Assembly: GCF_029639405.1 (NCBI RefSeq)
Contig: NZ_CP121274.1
Coordinates: forward strand, 434,001 to 498,000
Length of the DNA stretch: 64,000 nucleotides
Reading direction: 5' to 3'
DNA from: Microbacterium proteolyticum
Lineage (GTDB): Bacteria > Actinomycetota > Actinomycetes > Actinomycetales > Microbacteriaceae
Both the position numbers and the translations under genes were made by a program. Under the pieces are notes generated by a model that did not search any database, had not been told where the DNA came from, and saw only the letters and a program-made list of their open reading frames with translations. Positions 1-7,391 of this stretch are shown piece by piece; the first letter of the stretch is position 1; every line of letters begins with the position of its first letter.

Positions 1-516
1 GGCGGCGTGGCCGAGGGCGTCGTGGAAGTCGCGGTCGGCTCGCGCGAACGCGCCGAGGTCGTGACGCGACCGGGTCATCTCGGCCAGCGTCGCCGCGATG
101 CGTTCTCGCGCGGCCTCGTCGGCGCGGTCCGCGGCCAGGCGGGCGACGTAGATCTCCAGCCCCGCGCGGAGGTCGAGGAGTTCAGCGGTGTCGGTGTCGC
201 CGAGGAGCAGTCCCCAGCGCAGCGTCTGCGGCAGCAGTGAGCTCGCGGTGCCGCGCAGGTACGTGCCCGAGCCGGGCCGGACGTCGACGATGCCGAGGAT
301 CTCGAGCGCCGCGAGCGCCTCGCGGACGGCCGAGCGCCCGACGCCGAGCGTCGTGGAGAGCGCACGCTCGGCGGGCAAGCGGGTGCCCGGGGCGATAGAG
401 CCCGTGGTGAAGAGATCGAGCAAGCGGCGGGCGACCTCGCTGACCGGCGACCCCGCGGGGAGGGCCTCGAGTGCGGCCGCGATCTCGTGGCTGCGGTCGG
501 CGGGGTAGGCGGGCAC
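1..516 (-). CDS. GntR-family (FadR subfamily) regulator, 3' end outside window
   Basis: A GTG at 516 opens a reading frame that runs off the left edge (172 codons seen). An in-frame TAG lies four codons upstream, so this is the only reasonable start. Residues about 20-85 form a winged helix-turn-helix of GntR type (TRLPAERALSTTLGVGRSAV, then EALAALEILGIVDVRPGSGT). The following helical part (LLDLRAGLEIYVARLAADRA, and DRDFHDAL) matches the FCD ligand-binding domain of FadR-type regulators. It is divergent from the transporter at 618 and the catabolic operon behind it, with a palindrome between them, so it is probably the local repressor answering to a pathway sugar acid. The effector is inferred, not shown. 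Confidence 0.85.
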   Translation of the reverse strand, partial: MPAYPADRSHEIAAALEALPAGSPVSEVARRLLDLFTTGSIAPGTRLPAERALSTTLGVGRSAVREALAALEILGIVDVRPGSGTYLRGTASSLLPQTLRWGLLLGDTDTAELLDLRAGLEIYVARLAADRADEAARERIAATLAEMTRSRHDLGAFARADRDFHDALGHAA

Positions 517-553
517 GCCTTCAACCTAGCGCGCCGCCGAAGTCGCGCTTGCA

Positions 554-575
554 ATTGGTCAACCGGTTGGCCAAT
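554..575. promoter_or_regulatory. 22-bp palindrome, likely GntR/FadR operator
   Basis: Between the divergent GntR gene and the operon lies an almost perfect palindrome, ATTGG-n-CAACCGGTTG-n-CCAAT, centred on CCGG. Only one symmetric pair is mismatched. FadR-type regulators usually bind short palindromes with GT/AC halves in such intergenic gaps, so this is the best operator candidate for 1-516. It lies 43 bp upstream of the GTG at 618, where it could block a promoter for the operon. Confidence 0.6.
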
Positions 576-617
576 ATAGACGAGCGCGCCGATGCGCCCG
601 AATCGAACGGAGTCAAC

Positions 618-1988
618 GTGGACACCTCCACTCCCCTCGCGGCGGAACCCGACGTCGCGCGTCGAGCCATCCGCAAAGTGGCCTGGCGACTGGTCCCCTT
701 CGTCGCCCTGATGTTCTTCATCAACTACCTCGACCGCACCGCGATCGGCTTCGCCGCCCCGAACGGGATGAACGACGATCTCGCTCTCAGCGCCGCGCAG
801 TTCGGCTTCGCCTCCGGCGTCTTCTTCGTCGGCTACATCCTTCTCGAGGTGCCCTCCAACCTCGCCCTGCACCGCTTCGGCGCCCGCCGCTGGCTCGCCC
901 GGATAATGGTGACCTGGGGCATCGTCGCGCTGCTGTTCACGTGGGTGCAGAACTTCGAGCAGCTCGTGATCCTGCGCTTCCTGCTGGGTGTGGCCGAGGC
1001 CGGGTTCTTCCCCGGGGCGATCCTCTTCCTCAGCCTGTGGGTGCCCGCGGCGCATCGCGGTCGCATCCTGATGCTCTTCTACCTCGCCCAGCCCCTGACG
1101 ACCGTGATCGGGGCCCCTCTCGCCGGAGCTCTCATCCAGCAGCACGGCACGTTCTTCGGCCTCGAGGGATGGCGTTTCATGTTCTTCGGCGTCGCGATCC
1201 CGGCGATCGTGGTGGGCGTCATCGCGTGGTTCTACCTCAAGGACAAGCCCGCCGATGCGAACTGGCTCGCCGCCGACGAGAAGGAGTGGCTGACCGCCGC
1301 GCTCGCGAAGGAATCGGCCGCGACCGCGGCGAGCCAGAAGCACGTCTCCGCGCGCTTCGCCTTCCGCAGCGGGCGCGTGTGGATGCTGTCGTTCATCTAC
1401 TTCGGCTTCATCTACGGCCTGTACGCCCTTGCCTTCTTCCTGCCGACGATCATCAACGGGTTCCAGGAGCAGACCGGGGCCTCCTTCGACGTGTTCCAGA
1501 AGGGCCTCATCACCGCCATCCCCTACGTCCCGGCGGCGATCGCGATGTACTTCTGGTCGCGCGACGCCTCTCGACGAGGCCTGCGTACGTGGCACATCGT
1601 GGTCCCCGCGCTCGTGGGCGCAGTCAGCATCCCCCTGGCCCTGTTCGCGGGCTCCCCCGCCCTGACGATCGCCGTGATCACGCTGACCGCGATGGCGATC
1701 TTCGCCGCGCTGCCGAACTTCTGGACCCTGCCGACGAAGTTCCTCACCGGCGCCGCCGCCGCCGCTGGAGTGGCGCTCATCAACACGATCGGCAACCTGG
1801 CCGGATTCAGCGCGCCGTACGTCACCGGTGCCGTGCACGACTGGACGGGCGGCTACGAGGTTCCGATGTTCATCGTCGGCGCCGTGATGCTGGTCTCCGC
1901 GATCCTCATGGTCGTCCTCGCCCGCCGGACGGCAGCCGCACCCGCGCCGACGCCCGAGGCCATCGACGTCGAGGAGACGGCTCGGTGA
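618..1988 (+). CDS. MFS transporter, anion:cation symporter (ACS) type
   Basis: A 456-residue protein with 12 predicted hydrophobic segments. The N-terminal part (FINYLDRTAIGFAAP, then GYILLEVPSNLALHRFGARR) is the signature of the ACS family, whose members take up sugar acids and other organic anions with protons or cations. A GTG at 618 follows a CGGAG ribosome site; a longer in-frame reading back to 471 overlaps the divergent regulator and looks spurious. Its TGA overlaps the GTG of the kinase at 1985, so the two are co-translated. In this context it probably imports D-apionate, apionolactone or a related sugar acid. Confidence 0.85.
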   Translation: MDTSTPLAAEPDVARRAIRKVAWRLVPFVALMFFINYLDRTAIGFAAPNGMNDDLALSAAQFGFASGVFFVGYILLEVPSNLALHRFGARRWLARIMVTWGIVALLFTWVQNFEQLVILRFLLGVAEAGFFPGAILFLSLWVPAAHRGRILMLFYLAQPLTTVIGAPLAGALIQQHGTFFGLEGWRFMFFGVAIPAIVVGVIAWFYLKDKPADANWLAADEKEWLTAALAKESAATAASQKHVSARFAFRSGRVWMLSFIYFGFIYGLYALAFFLPTIINGFQEQTGASFDVFQKGLITAIPYVPAAIAMYFWSRDASRRGLRTWHIVVPALVGAVSIPLALFAGSPALTIAVITLTAMAIFAALPNFWTLPTKFLTGAAAAAGVALINTIGNLAGFSAPYVTGAVHDWTGGYEVPMFIVGAVMLVSAILMVVLARRTAAAPAPTPEAIDVEETAR

Positions 1989-3736
1989 CCCGTCTCTGGA
2001 ACGAGCCGGCCGCGTTCGCGGACGAGATGATCGACGGCTTCGTCGCGGCCAACGGCCGCTACGTCCGCCGCATCCCCGGAGGCGTCGCGCGCGCGACGAC
2101 CTCGCCGAGCGGGCAGGTCGCGGTCGTGGTGGGCGGCGGGTCCGGCCACTATCCGGCCTTCGGCGGTCTCGTCGGCCCGGGCCTGGCGCACGCGGCGGCG
2201 ATGGGCAATCTCTTCGCCTCCCCGTCGACGCAGCAGGTGTACAGCGCGGCGCGGACCGCTGACAACGGCGGCGGGGTGTTCTTCGCCTACGGCAACTACG
2301 CCGGCGACGTCCTGAACTTCGACGCGGCACAGGAGCGGCTGCGCGGCGAGGGCATCGACGCGCAGACCGTCACCGTCACCGACGACATCTCCTCCGCACC
2401 TCCCGCCGAACGCCACCGGCGGCGGGGCATCGCGGGCGATCTCACGGTCTTCCGCGCCGCCGCGGCCGCCGCCGAACGGGGGGACGACCTCGACGGAGTG
2501 GCCCGCGTCGCCGCCCTCGCCAACGAGCGCACCCGCTCCTTCGGCGTGGCGTTCACGGGCTGCACGCTCCCCGGCGCTCAGGACCCGCTGTTCAGCGTCG
2601 CCGAGGGGCGCATGGCGGTGGGGCTCGGCATCCACGGCGAACAGGGGATCGACGAGACCGCGATCCCGACCGCCGACGGACTCGCCGAGATGCTGGTGGC
2701 GGCGCTCCTCGACCCCGCCGAGGTCCCCGACGGCGTGGCATCCGTCTCCGGCGCCCGCGTGGTGCCGGTGCTGAACGGGCTCGGCTCGCTCAAGTACGAG
2801 GAGATGTTCGTCGTGTACCGGCGGATCGCCCAGCTCCTCGACGACGCCGGGATCGACATCGTCGACCCGCACGTGGGCGAGTACTGCACCTCGTTCGACA
2901 TGGCCGGCACGTCGCTGACGCTCTACTGGCTCGACGACGAACTCGCGGCGCTCTGGGAGCACCCGGTCGACACCCCCGCTTACCGGCGAGGAGCGGTCGC
3001 CGCGACCGAGCGCCTGTCGGCGCCGGTGACCGAGACGGAGACCGCCGACGAGATCCCGGATGCCGACGACACCTCGCGCGCGACGGCGCAGACGGTGCGG
3101 CTCGCGGTGGAGGCGATCGCCGACACCATCGACGCGCACGTCGACGAGCTCGGACGCCTGGATGCCGTCGCCGGCGACGGCGACCACGGCATCGGGATGC
3201 AGCGCGGCGCCCACGCGGCGCGAGCCGCGGCGGACGACGCCGCCGCCGCGGGCGCGGGGGCCGCCACCACGCTGCGGCGCGCCGCGGACGCGTGGGCCGA
3301 CCGCGCGGGCGGGACGTCCGGCGCGCTGTGGGGAGTGATCCTCGGCGCGATCGCCCGCACGCTGGGCGACACGGGTGCACCGACGACCGCCGACGTCGCG
3401 AGCGGGGTGTCCGCCGCCGCACGCGCGGTCACCGACTACGGGAAGGCCGAAGTGGGCGACAAGACGCTCGTGGACGCTCTCGTGCCCTTCGCCGCGACCC
3501 TCGCCCACGCGGTCGACGGCGGCGCCTCGCTCGCCTCCGCCTGGGCGTCCGCGGCCGACTCGGCCGAGCGGGCCGCCGCGGCGACCGCCGATCTGCTGCC
3601 CCGCAAGGGCCGCGCCCGCACCCACGGCGAACACGCCGTGGGAACCCCCGACCCGGGCGCCGTCTCCCTCGCGCTCATCACCGCCGCGATCGCCCCCGTG
3701 CTGGCGACCGCCTCCGAGAACGGAACCCCCTCATGA
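1985..3736 (+). CDS. lerK: DhaK-DhaL fusion kinase, probable L-erythrulose 1-kinase
   Basis: A 583-residue ATP-dependent dihydroxyacetone-kinase-family enzyme with both domains in one chain. The DhaK half has the [12 protein letters not shown] loop (residues 50-61) and the substrate-binding histidine in GLGIHGE (His217). The DhaL half has the Mg-ATP loop GDGDHG (397-402). Neighbours include RpiB-like and TIM-like isomerases, the arrangement known for erythrulose kinases of tetritol and apionate catabolism, so L-erythrulose is a better guess than dihydroxyacetone. The GTG start at 1985 overlaps the transporter stop, and the ATG of the next gene overlaps this stop. The family call is firm; the substrate is inferred from context. 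Confidence 0.8.
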   Translation: MTRLWNEPAAFADEMIDGFVAANGRYVRRIPGGVARATTSPSGQVAVVVGGGSGHYPAFGGLVGPGLAHAAAMGNLFASPSTQQVYSAARTADNGGGVFFAYGNYAGDVLNFDAAQERLRGEGIDAQTVTVTDDISSAPPAERHRRRGIAGDLTVFRAAAAAAERGDDLDGVARVAALANERTRSFGVAFTGCTLPGAQDPLFSVAEGRMAVGLGIHGEQGIDETAIPTADGLAEMLVAALLDPAEVPDGVASVSGARVVPVLNGLGSLKYEEMFVVYRRIAQLLDDAGIDIVDPHVGEYCTSFDMAGTSLTLYWLDDELAALWEHPVDTPAYRRGAVAATERLSAPVTETETADEIPDADDTSRATAQTVRLAVEAIADTIDAHVDELGRLDAVAGDGDHGIGMQRGAHAARAAADDAAAAGAGAATTLRRAADAWADRAGGTSGALWGVILGAIARTLGDTGAPTTADVASGVSAAARAVTDYGKAEVGDKTLVDALVPFAATLAHAVDGGASLASAWASAADSAERAAAATADLLPRKGRARTHGEHAVGTPDPGAVSLALITAAIAPVLATASENGTPS

Positions 3737-4203
3737 CCTCTCCCCTGCGCATCGTGATCGGCTCCGACGACGCCGGCTTCGACTACAAGGAGATCCTCAA
3801 GCGCGACCTCGAGGCGAACGAAGGCGTCCTCGCGGTCACCGATGTGGGCGTGGATGCCGACGGCCACACGCCCTACCCGACGGTCGCGATCGAGGCGGCC
3901 TCCCGCGTCGCCAACGGCGAAGCCGACCGGGCGCTCCTGATCTGCGGAACCGGACTGGGCGTGGCGATCGCGGCCAACAAGGTCCCCGGCATCCGCGCGG
4001 TCACCGCGCACGACTCCTTCTCGGTCGAGCGCGGGGTGCTGTCCAACAACGCGCAGGTGCTCACCATGGGCCAGCGGGTCGTCGGGATCGAGCTCGCGCG
4101 ACGGCTCGTGCGCGAGTGGCTGACCTACCGCTTCGACGACTCCTCGGCGAGCGCCGAGAAGGTCGCCGTCCTCACCGCGTACGAGAACGCCGGATCCTGC
4201 TGA
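3733..4203 (+). CDS. derI: RpiB-family isomerase, probable D-erythrulose 4-phosphate isomerase
   Basis: A 156-residue RpiB/LacAB-family sugar phosphate isomerase. The catalytic cysteine lies in [13 protein letters not shown] (Cys71). The usual SDHAG near the N-terminus reads SDDAG (Asp13 in place of His), and the later arginine/histidine loop is also altered ([12 protein letters not shown]), which argues for a substrate other than ribose 5-phosphate. In the erythrulose pathway the homologous DerI turns D-erythrulose 4-phosphate into D-erythrose 4-phosphate, which enters the pentose phosphate pathway. Its ATG overlaps the kinase stop (ATGA) and its TGA overlaps the next ATG. Confidence 0.78.
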   Translation: MTSPLRIVIGSDDAGFDYKEILKRDLEANEGVLAVTDVGVDADGHTPYPTVAIEAASRVANGEADRALLICGTGLGVAIAANKVPGIRAVTAHDSFSVERGVLSNNAQVLTMGQRVVGIELARRLVREWLTYRFDDSSASAEKVAVLTAYENAGSC

Positions 4204-4970
4204 TGACCGCACCGGTGTGGGTCGGGGTGAGCCTGAAGACGTACTTCGGACACGCCCGCGCCCTCGCGTGGCTGGACGACGTCGCCGGTATCGCCCGTGA
4301 GACACCCGCCATCGCTTCCGGCGCGGTGCGGCTCGTCGTCGTCCCCACGTACCTGCAGATCCCCGCGGCGCTCGCGGCCTTCGCCGGAACGGACGTACGG
4401 GTGGGTGCCCAGGATGTCTCCGCACACCCGTCCGGCGCCTTCACCGGCGAGATCACGGCCGCCGAGCTCGCGGAGATCGGCGTCGCGTTCGCCGAGATCG
4501 GTCACGCCGAGCGTCGACGCCTGTTCGGGGAGACCGACGCGGAGACGGCGGCGAAGGCCGCGGCCGCGCTGACCGCGGGTCTCACGCCGCTCCTCTGCCT
4601 GGGCGAGACCGAGAGAACCGCCCCCGAGATCGCTGCGGCGACCGTCGTGGCCCAGCTCCACGCGGATCTCGAGGGTGCACCGGCGGGCGCGGTCACCGTC
4701 GCCTACGAGCCGGTGTGGGCGATCGGCGCGGAGTCCCCGGCATCCCTCGCGCACATCGTCCCCGTCGCGCGGGCGCTGCGCGCGGCGCTCGACGCCCTGC
4801 CGGAGCGCGCGGGCAGCACGGTGGTGTACGGCGGGTCGGCGGGGCCGGGCCTGCTCACCGACCTCGGCGGGGCGGTGGACGGCCTGTTCCTCGGCCGATT
4901 CGCCCATGACCCCGCGCAGCTTCGCCGCGTCCTCGACGAGGCCGCCGCCCGCGCGGGGGTGAGCGCGTGA
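4203..4970 (+). CDS. lerI: Triosephosphate isomerase homologue, probable L-erythrulose 1-phosphate isomerase
   Basis: A 255-residue TIM-barrel protein that keeps the TIM catalytic residues: Lys12 (SLKTY), His101 (AEIGHAERRRLFGE) and Glu169 (AYEPVWAIG), plus the phosphate loop YGGSAGPG. The asparagine of the classic N-x-K motif is serine (Ser10) and the C-terminal phosphate loop differs (LFLGRFAHD). It is coupled to a DhaK-like kinase and an RpiB homologue, as in known LerI loci, so its likely job is L-erythrulose 1-phosphate to D-erythrulose 4-phosphate. A second glycolytic TIM is possible but less likely. The start overlaps the previous stop (TGATG). Confidence 0.78.
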   Translation: MTAPVWVGVSLKTYFGHARALAWLDDVAGIARETPAIASGAVRLVVVPTYLQIPAALAAFAGTDVRVGAQDVSAHPSGAFTGEITAAELAEIGVAFAEIGHAERRRLFGETDAETAAKAAAALTAGLTPLLCLGETERTAPEIAAATVVAQLHADLEGAPAGAVTVAYEPVWAIGAESPASLAHIVPVARALRAALDALPERAGSTVVYGGSAGPGLLTDLGGAVDGLFLGRFAHDPAQLRRVLDEAAARAGVSA

Positions 4971-5761
4971 TCGGCCTGGGAACCTACGCGTTCTTCTGGC
5001 AGCACTCCGCCCTCGCTCCCGAACCACTGACGCTCCGCGGAGCCTTCGAGGCCACTCGGGCGCTCGATGTGGGGCTGTTCCAGATCTGCGACTACGCCCC
5101 TCTGGAGCACATGGGCGATCGCGAGCTGGCCGAGGCGGCGACCGCCGCACGTGATCTCGGGGTCGTCGTGCAGCTCGGCACGAAGGGCCTCACTCCCGAG
5201 CGGCTCCAGCGCTTCCTGCGCCTCGCCGAGGTCTTCGACGCCCGCCTCGTCCGCTCGATGCTCAGCGGCCCGGAGGGCACTCCGACCCTCCGGCAGGCCG
5301 AGCTCTGGCTCGCCGACACCCTGCCCTCGTTCGAGGACGCCGGGGTGACCCTGGCCCTCGAGACCTACGAGCAGGTCGCCACGGTCGACCTCGTCGACGT
5401 GGTGTGGTCGCTGTCGAGCGAGAGCCTGGGCATCTGCCTCGACCCCGCGAACGTCGTCGCCCGCCTCGAGCAGCCGGCCGCCTGCGTCGAGGTGTGCACG
5501 GAACTCGTCGCCAACGTGCACGTCAAGGATTTCGCCTTCCAGCGCCGCGACGGCTGGGTCGGCTTCGAGTACACCGGCGCGCCGATGGGTTCGGGACTGC
5601 ACGACTACCCCCACCTCCTCGACACCGTCCGACCGCGCGAGCGCGGCATCGACGAGATCGTCGAGCACTGGCTCCCCTGGCAGGGGGATGCCGAGACCAC
5701 CGTCCGCCTCGAGCGGGAATGGACCCGCACCGCCATCGACTACCTCAGGAGCACCCCATGA
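4967..5761 (+). CDS. oiaC: AP-endonuclease-2/xylose-isomerase-like TIM barrel, probable 3-oxo-isoapionate decarboxylase
   Basis: A 264-residue sugar phosphate isomerase/epimerase-type barrel. Candidate metal ligands sit at strand ends: TLALETYEQV, LGICLDPANVV, ANVHVKDFAF and VEHWLPWQ. GTG at 4967 overlaps the TIM-like stop, and its own stop overlaps the next ATG, so it is translationally coupled on both sides. In described D-apionate pathways a protein of this superfamily (OiaC) decarboxylates 3-oxo-isoapionate to L-erythrulose, which would feed the kinase encoded at 1985. The fold is clear; the specific reaction is a context-based inference, and an epimerase would be the alternative. Confidence 0.65.
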   Translation: MIGLGTYAFFWQHSALAPEPLTLRGAFEATRALDVGLFQICDYAPLEHMGDRELAEAATAARDLGVVVQLGTKGLTPERLQRFLRLAEVFDARLVRSMLSGPEGTPTLRQAELWLADTLPSFEDAGVTLALETYEQVATVDLVDVVWSLSSESLGICLDPANVVARLEQPAACVEVCTELVANVHVKDFAFQRRDGWVGFEYTGAPMGSGLHDYPHLLDTVRPRERGIDEIVEHWLPWQGDAETTVRLEREWTRTAIDYLRSTP

Positions 5762-6624
5762 CCGAGACCACCACCGACCTCCACTCGATCGCCGTCATCG
5801 GCGCGGGCGGGAAGATGGGGATGCGCGTGTCGAACAACCTCGCGCGCACCGCCCACCCCGTGGCCTACGTCGAGAACTCCCCCGCCGGTCGCGAGCGCAC
5901 GATCGCCGCGGGCCGGGAGCTCACCGATGCGGCCACCGCGGTCGCCGACGCCGACATCGTGGTGCTCGCCGTCCCCGACCTCGCCCTCGGCGCGGTCACG
6001 GCCGAGCTCGTTCCGCAGCTGAAGTCAGGGGCGATCGTGCTGACGCTCGACCCCGCCGCCGCTTACGCGGGCCTGCTCACCACGCGCGCGGACGTCATCC
6101 AGGCGGTGGCCCACCCGTGCCACCCGTCGGTCTTCCTCGAGCGCACCACGAAGGAGGAGTGGGCCGACACCTTCGGCGGCATCGCCGCCCCGCAGGACGC
6201 GATCGCCGCGATCGAGTCCGACGACCCCGTCAAGCGGGCGATCGTCGAGGCGACCGTCCGCGCGATCTACGCCCCCGTCATCGACGTGCACTGGGTCACC
6301 GTGAAGCAGCTCGCGCAACTCGAGCCCACGCTGGTGGAGACGGTGGCGTGCATGATCGGTTCGCTCCTGAACGAAGCGCTGGACGAGGCCGTCCACACGA
6401 TGGGCGTGCCCGAGGCGGCGGCCCGCAGCATCCTCTACGGCCACACGCAGGTGGCGCTCGCGAACGGACTCCGCGGCGACAACCCCTTCAGCGACGCGTG
6501 CCTCATCGCCATGGACTACGGCCGCGAGAGCATCATCAAGGAAGACTGGAAGAAGATCTTCCGCGACGACGAGCTCGACAAGAACCTCGCCCGGATGCTC
6601 CACCTCGACCGGATCACACGCTGA
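5758..6624 (+). CDS. apnO: NAD-dependent dehydrogenase with PGDH-like C-terminus, probable D-apionate oxidoisomerase
   Basis: A 288-residue protein with an N-terminal Rossmann fold (GAGGKMG, residues 15-21) and an all-helical C-terminal part (WVTVKQLAQLEPTLVETVAC, then KEDWKKIFRDDELDKNLARM) like the phosphogluconate dehydrogenase C-terminal family. ApnO, which oxidises and rearranges D-apionate to 3-oxo-isoapionate, belongs to this kind of fold. It sits directly behind the OiaC candidate (ATGA overlap), which would consume its product. A 3-hydroxyacid dehydrogenase with another substrate is the alternative. The internal motif AHPCHPSVF carries histidines that could act in catalysis. Confidence 0.65.
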   Translation: MTETTTDLHSIAVIGAGGKMGMRVSNNLARTAHPVAYVENSPAGRERTIAAGRELTDAATAVADADIVVLAVPDLALGAVTAELVPQLKSGAIVLTLDPAAAYAGLLTTRADVIQAVAHPCHPSVFLERTTKEEWADTFGGIAAPQDAIAAIESDDPVKRAIVEATVRAIYAPVIDVHWVTVKQLAQLEPTLVETVACMIGSLLNEALDEAVHTMGVPEAAARSILYGHTQVALANGLRGDNPFSDACLIAMDYGRESIIKEDWKKIFRDDELDKNLARMLHLDRITR

Positions 6625-6634
6625 GGAGACGACC

Positions 6635-7390
6635 ATGAGCAGACTCACCGGGAAGACCGCTCTGGTCACGGGCGCCGCCAAGGGCATCGGCTTCGCCGTC
6701 GCCGCCCGCTTCGTCGCCGAGGGTGCGCGCGCCGTGATCGCGGACGTGGATGCCGCCGGCGCCCGCGCCGCGGCCGAGGGCCTGGGTCCGGACGCGCGGG
6801 CGCTTGCGATGGACATCTCGAACGAGGAGTCCGTCGCCGCCGGGTTCGCCGAACTGCAGAGCGCGGGATGGGAGCCCGACGTCGTCGTCGCCAACGCCGG
6901 GGTGCAGCTGTTCGGTCGAGACGCCCCCGCCGCCGAACTCGACCTCGACGTGTGGCGCCGGACGCTCGACATCAACCTCACCGGGGCGTTCCTCACCGTC
7001 AAGTACGCGGTGCGATCGATGCTCCGCGGCGGCGGCGGATCGATCATCCTCACCGGCAGCCCCACCGCGGTGAACGGCGAGGGCAAGGACTTCACCGCCT
7101 ACAGCGCCTCCAAGGCCGGCGTGCACGGGTTGGCACGCACGGTCGCTGCGGCATATGCCGCCGACGGCATCCGCGTGAACACCGTCCAGCCCGCGTACAC
7201 CGAAACCCCGCTCGTGGCCGCGATCACCGACGATCCCCAGGCGCGCGCCGCCATCGTCGGGCGCATCCCCGTCGGTCGCGCGGGAACGCCCGACGACGTC
7301 ACCGGCATCATGGTGTACCTCGCCAGCGACGAGGGGGCGTTCGCCACCGGCGCGACCTTCGTCGTCGACGGCGGCATGACCACGCTCTGA
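6635..7390 (+). CDS. Short-chain dehydrogenase/reductase (SDR)
   Basis: A 251-residue classical SDR: cofactor motif TGAAKGIG (residues 12-19), VANAG, a catalytic serine in LTGSPTAV and the YxxxK pair Tyr156/Lys160 (YSASKAG). GAGGAGACG upstream of the ATG is a good ribosome site. Ten bases separate it from the previous gene and one base from the next, so it is in the operon. If the operon degrades D-apiose, this enzyme could oxidise apiose to apionolactone in place of the Gfo/Idh-type ApdH of known pathways, or convert another entry substrate. The substrate cannot be read from sequence. Confidence 0.8.
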   Translation: MSRLTGKTALVTGAAKGIGFAVAARFVAEGARAVIADVDAAGARAAAEGLGPDARALAMDISNEESVAAGFAELQSAGWEPDVVVANAGVQLFGRDAPAAELDLDVWRRTLDINLTGAFLTVKYAVRSMLRGGGGSIILTGSPTAVNGEGKDFTAYSASKAGVHGLARTVAAAYAADGIRVNTVQPAYTETPLVAAITDDPQARAAIVGRIPVGRAGTPDDVTGIMVYLASDEGAFATGATFVVDGGMTTL

Positions 7391-7391
7391 C

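Noticed and set aside
75..2330. Long minus-strand open frame opposite the transporter and kinase genes.
   Set aside because: Low-complexity Arg/Ser/Pro composition, no ribosome site, covered by well-supported genes on the other strand and by the real GntR frame.
4203..4970. Glycolytic triosephosphate isomerase (tpiA).
   Set aside because: Placed between erythrulose-type enzymes with overlapping genes, with the N-x-K asparagine changed; a housekeeping tpiA normally sits with gap and pgk.
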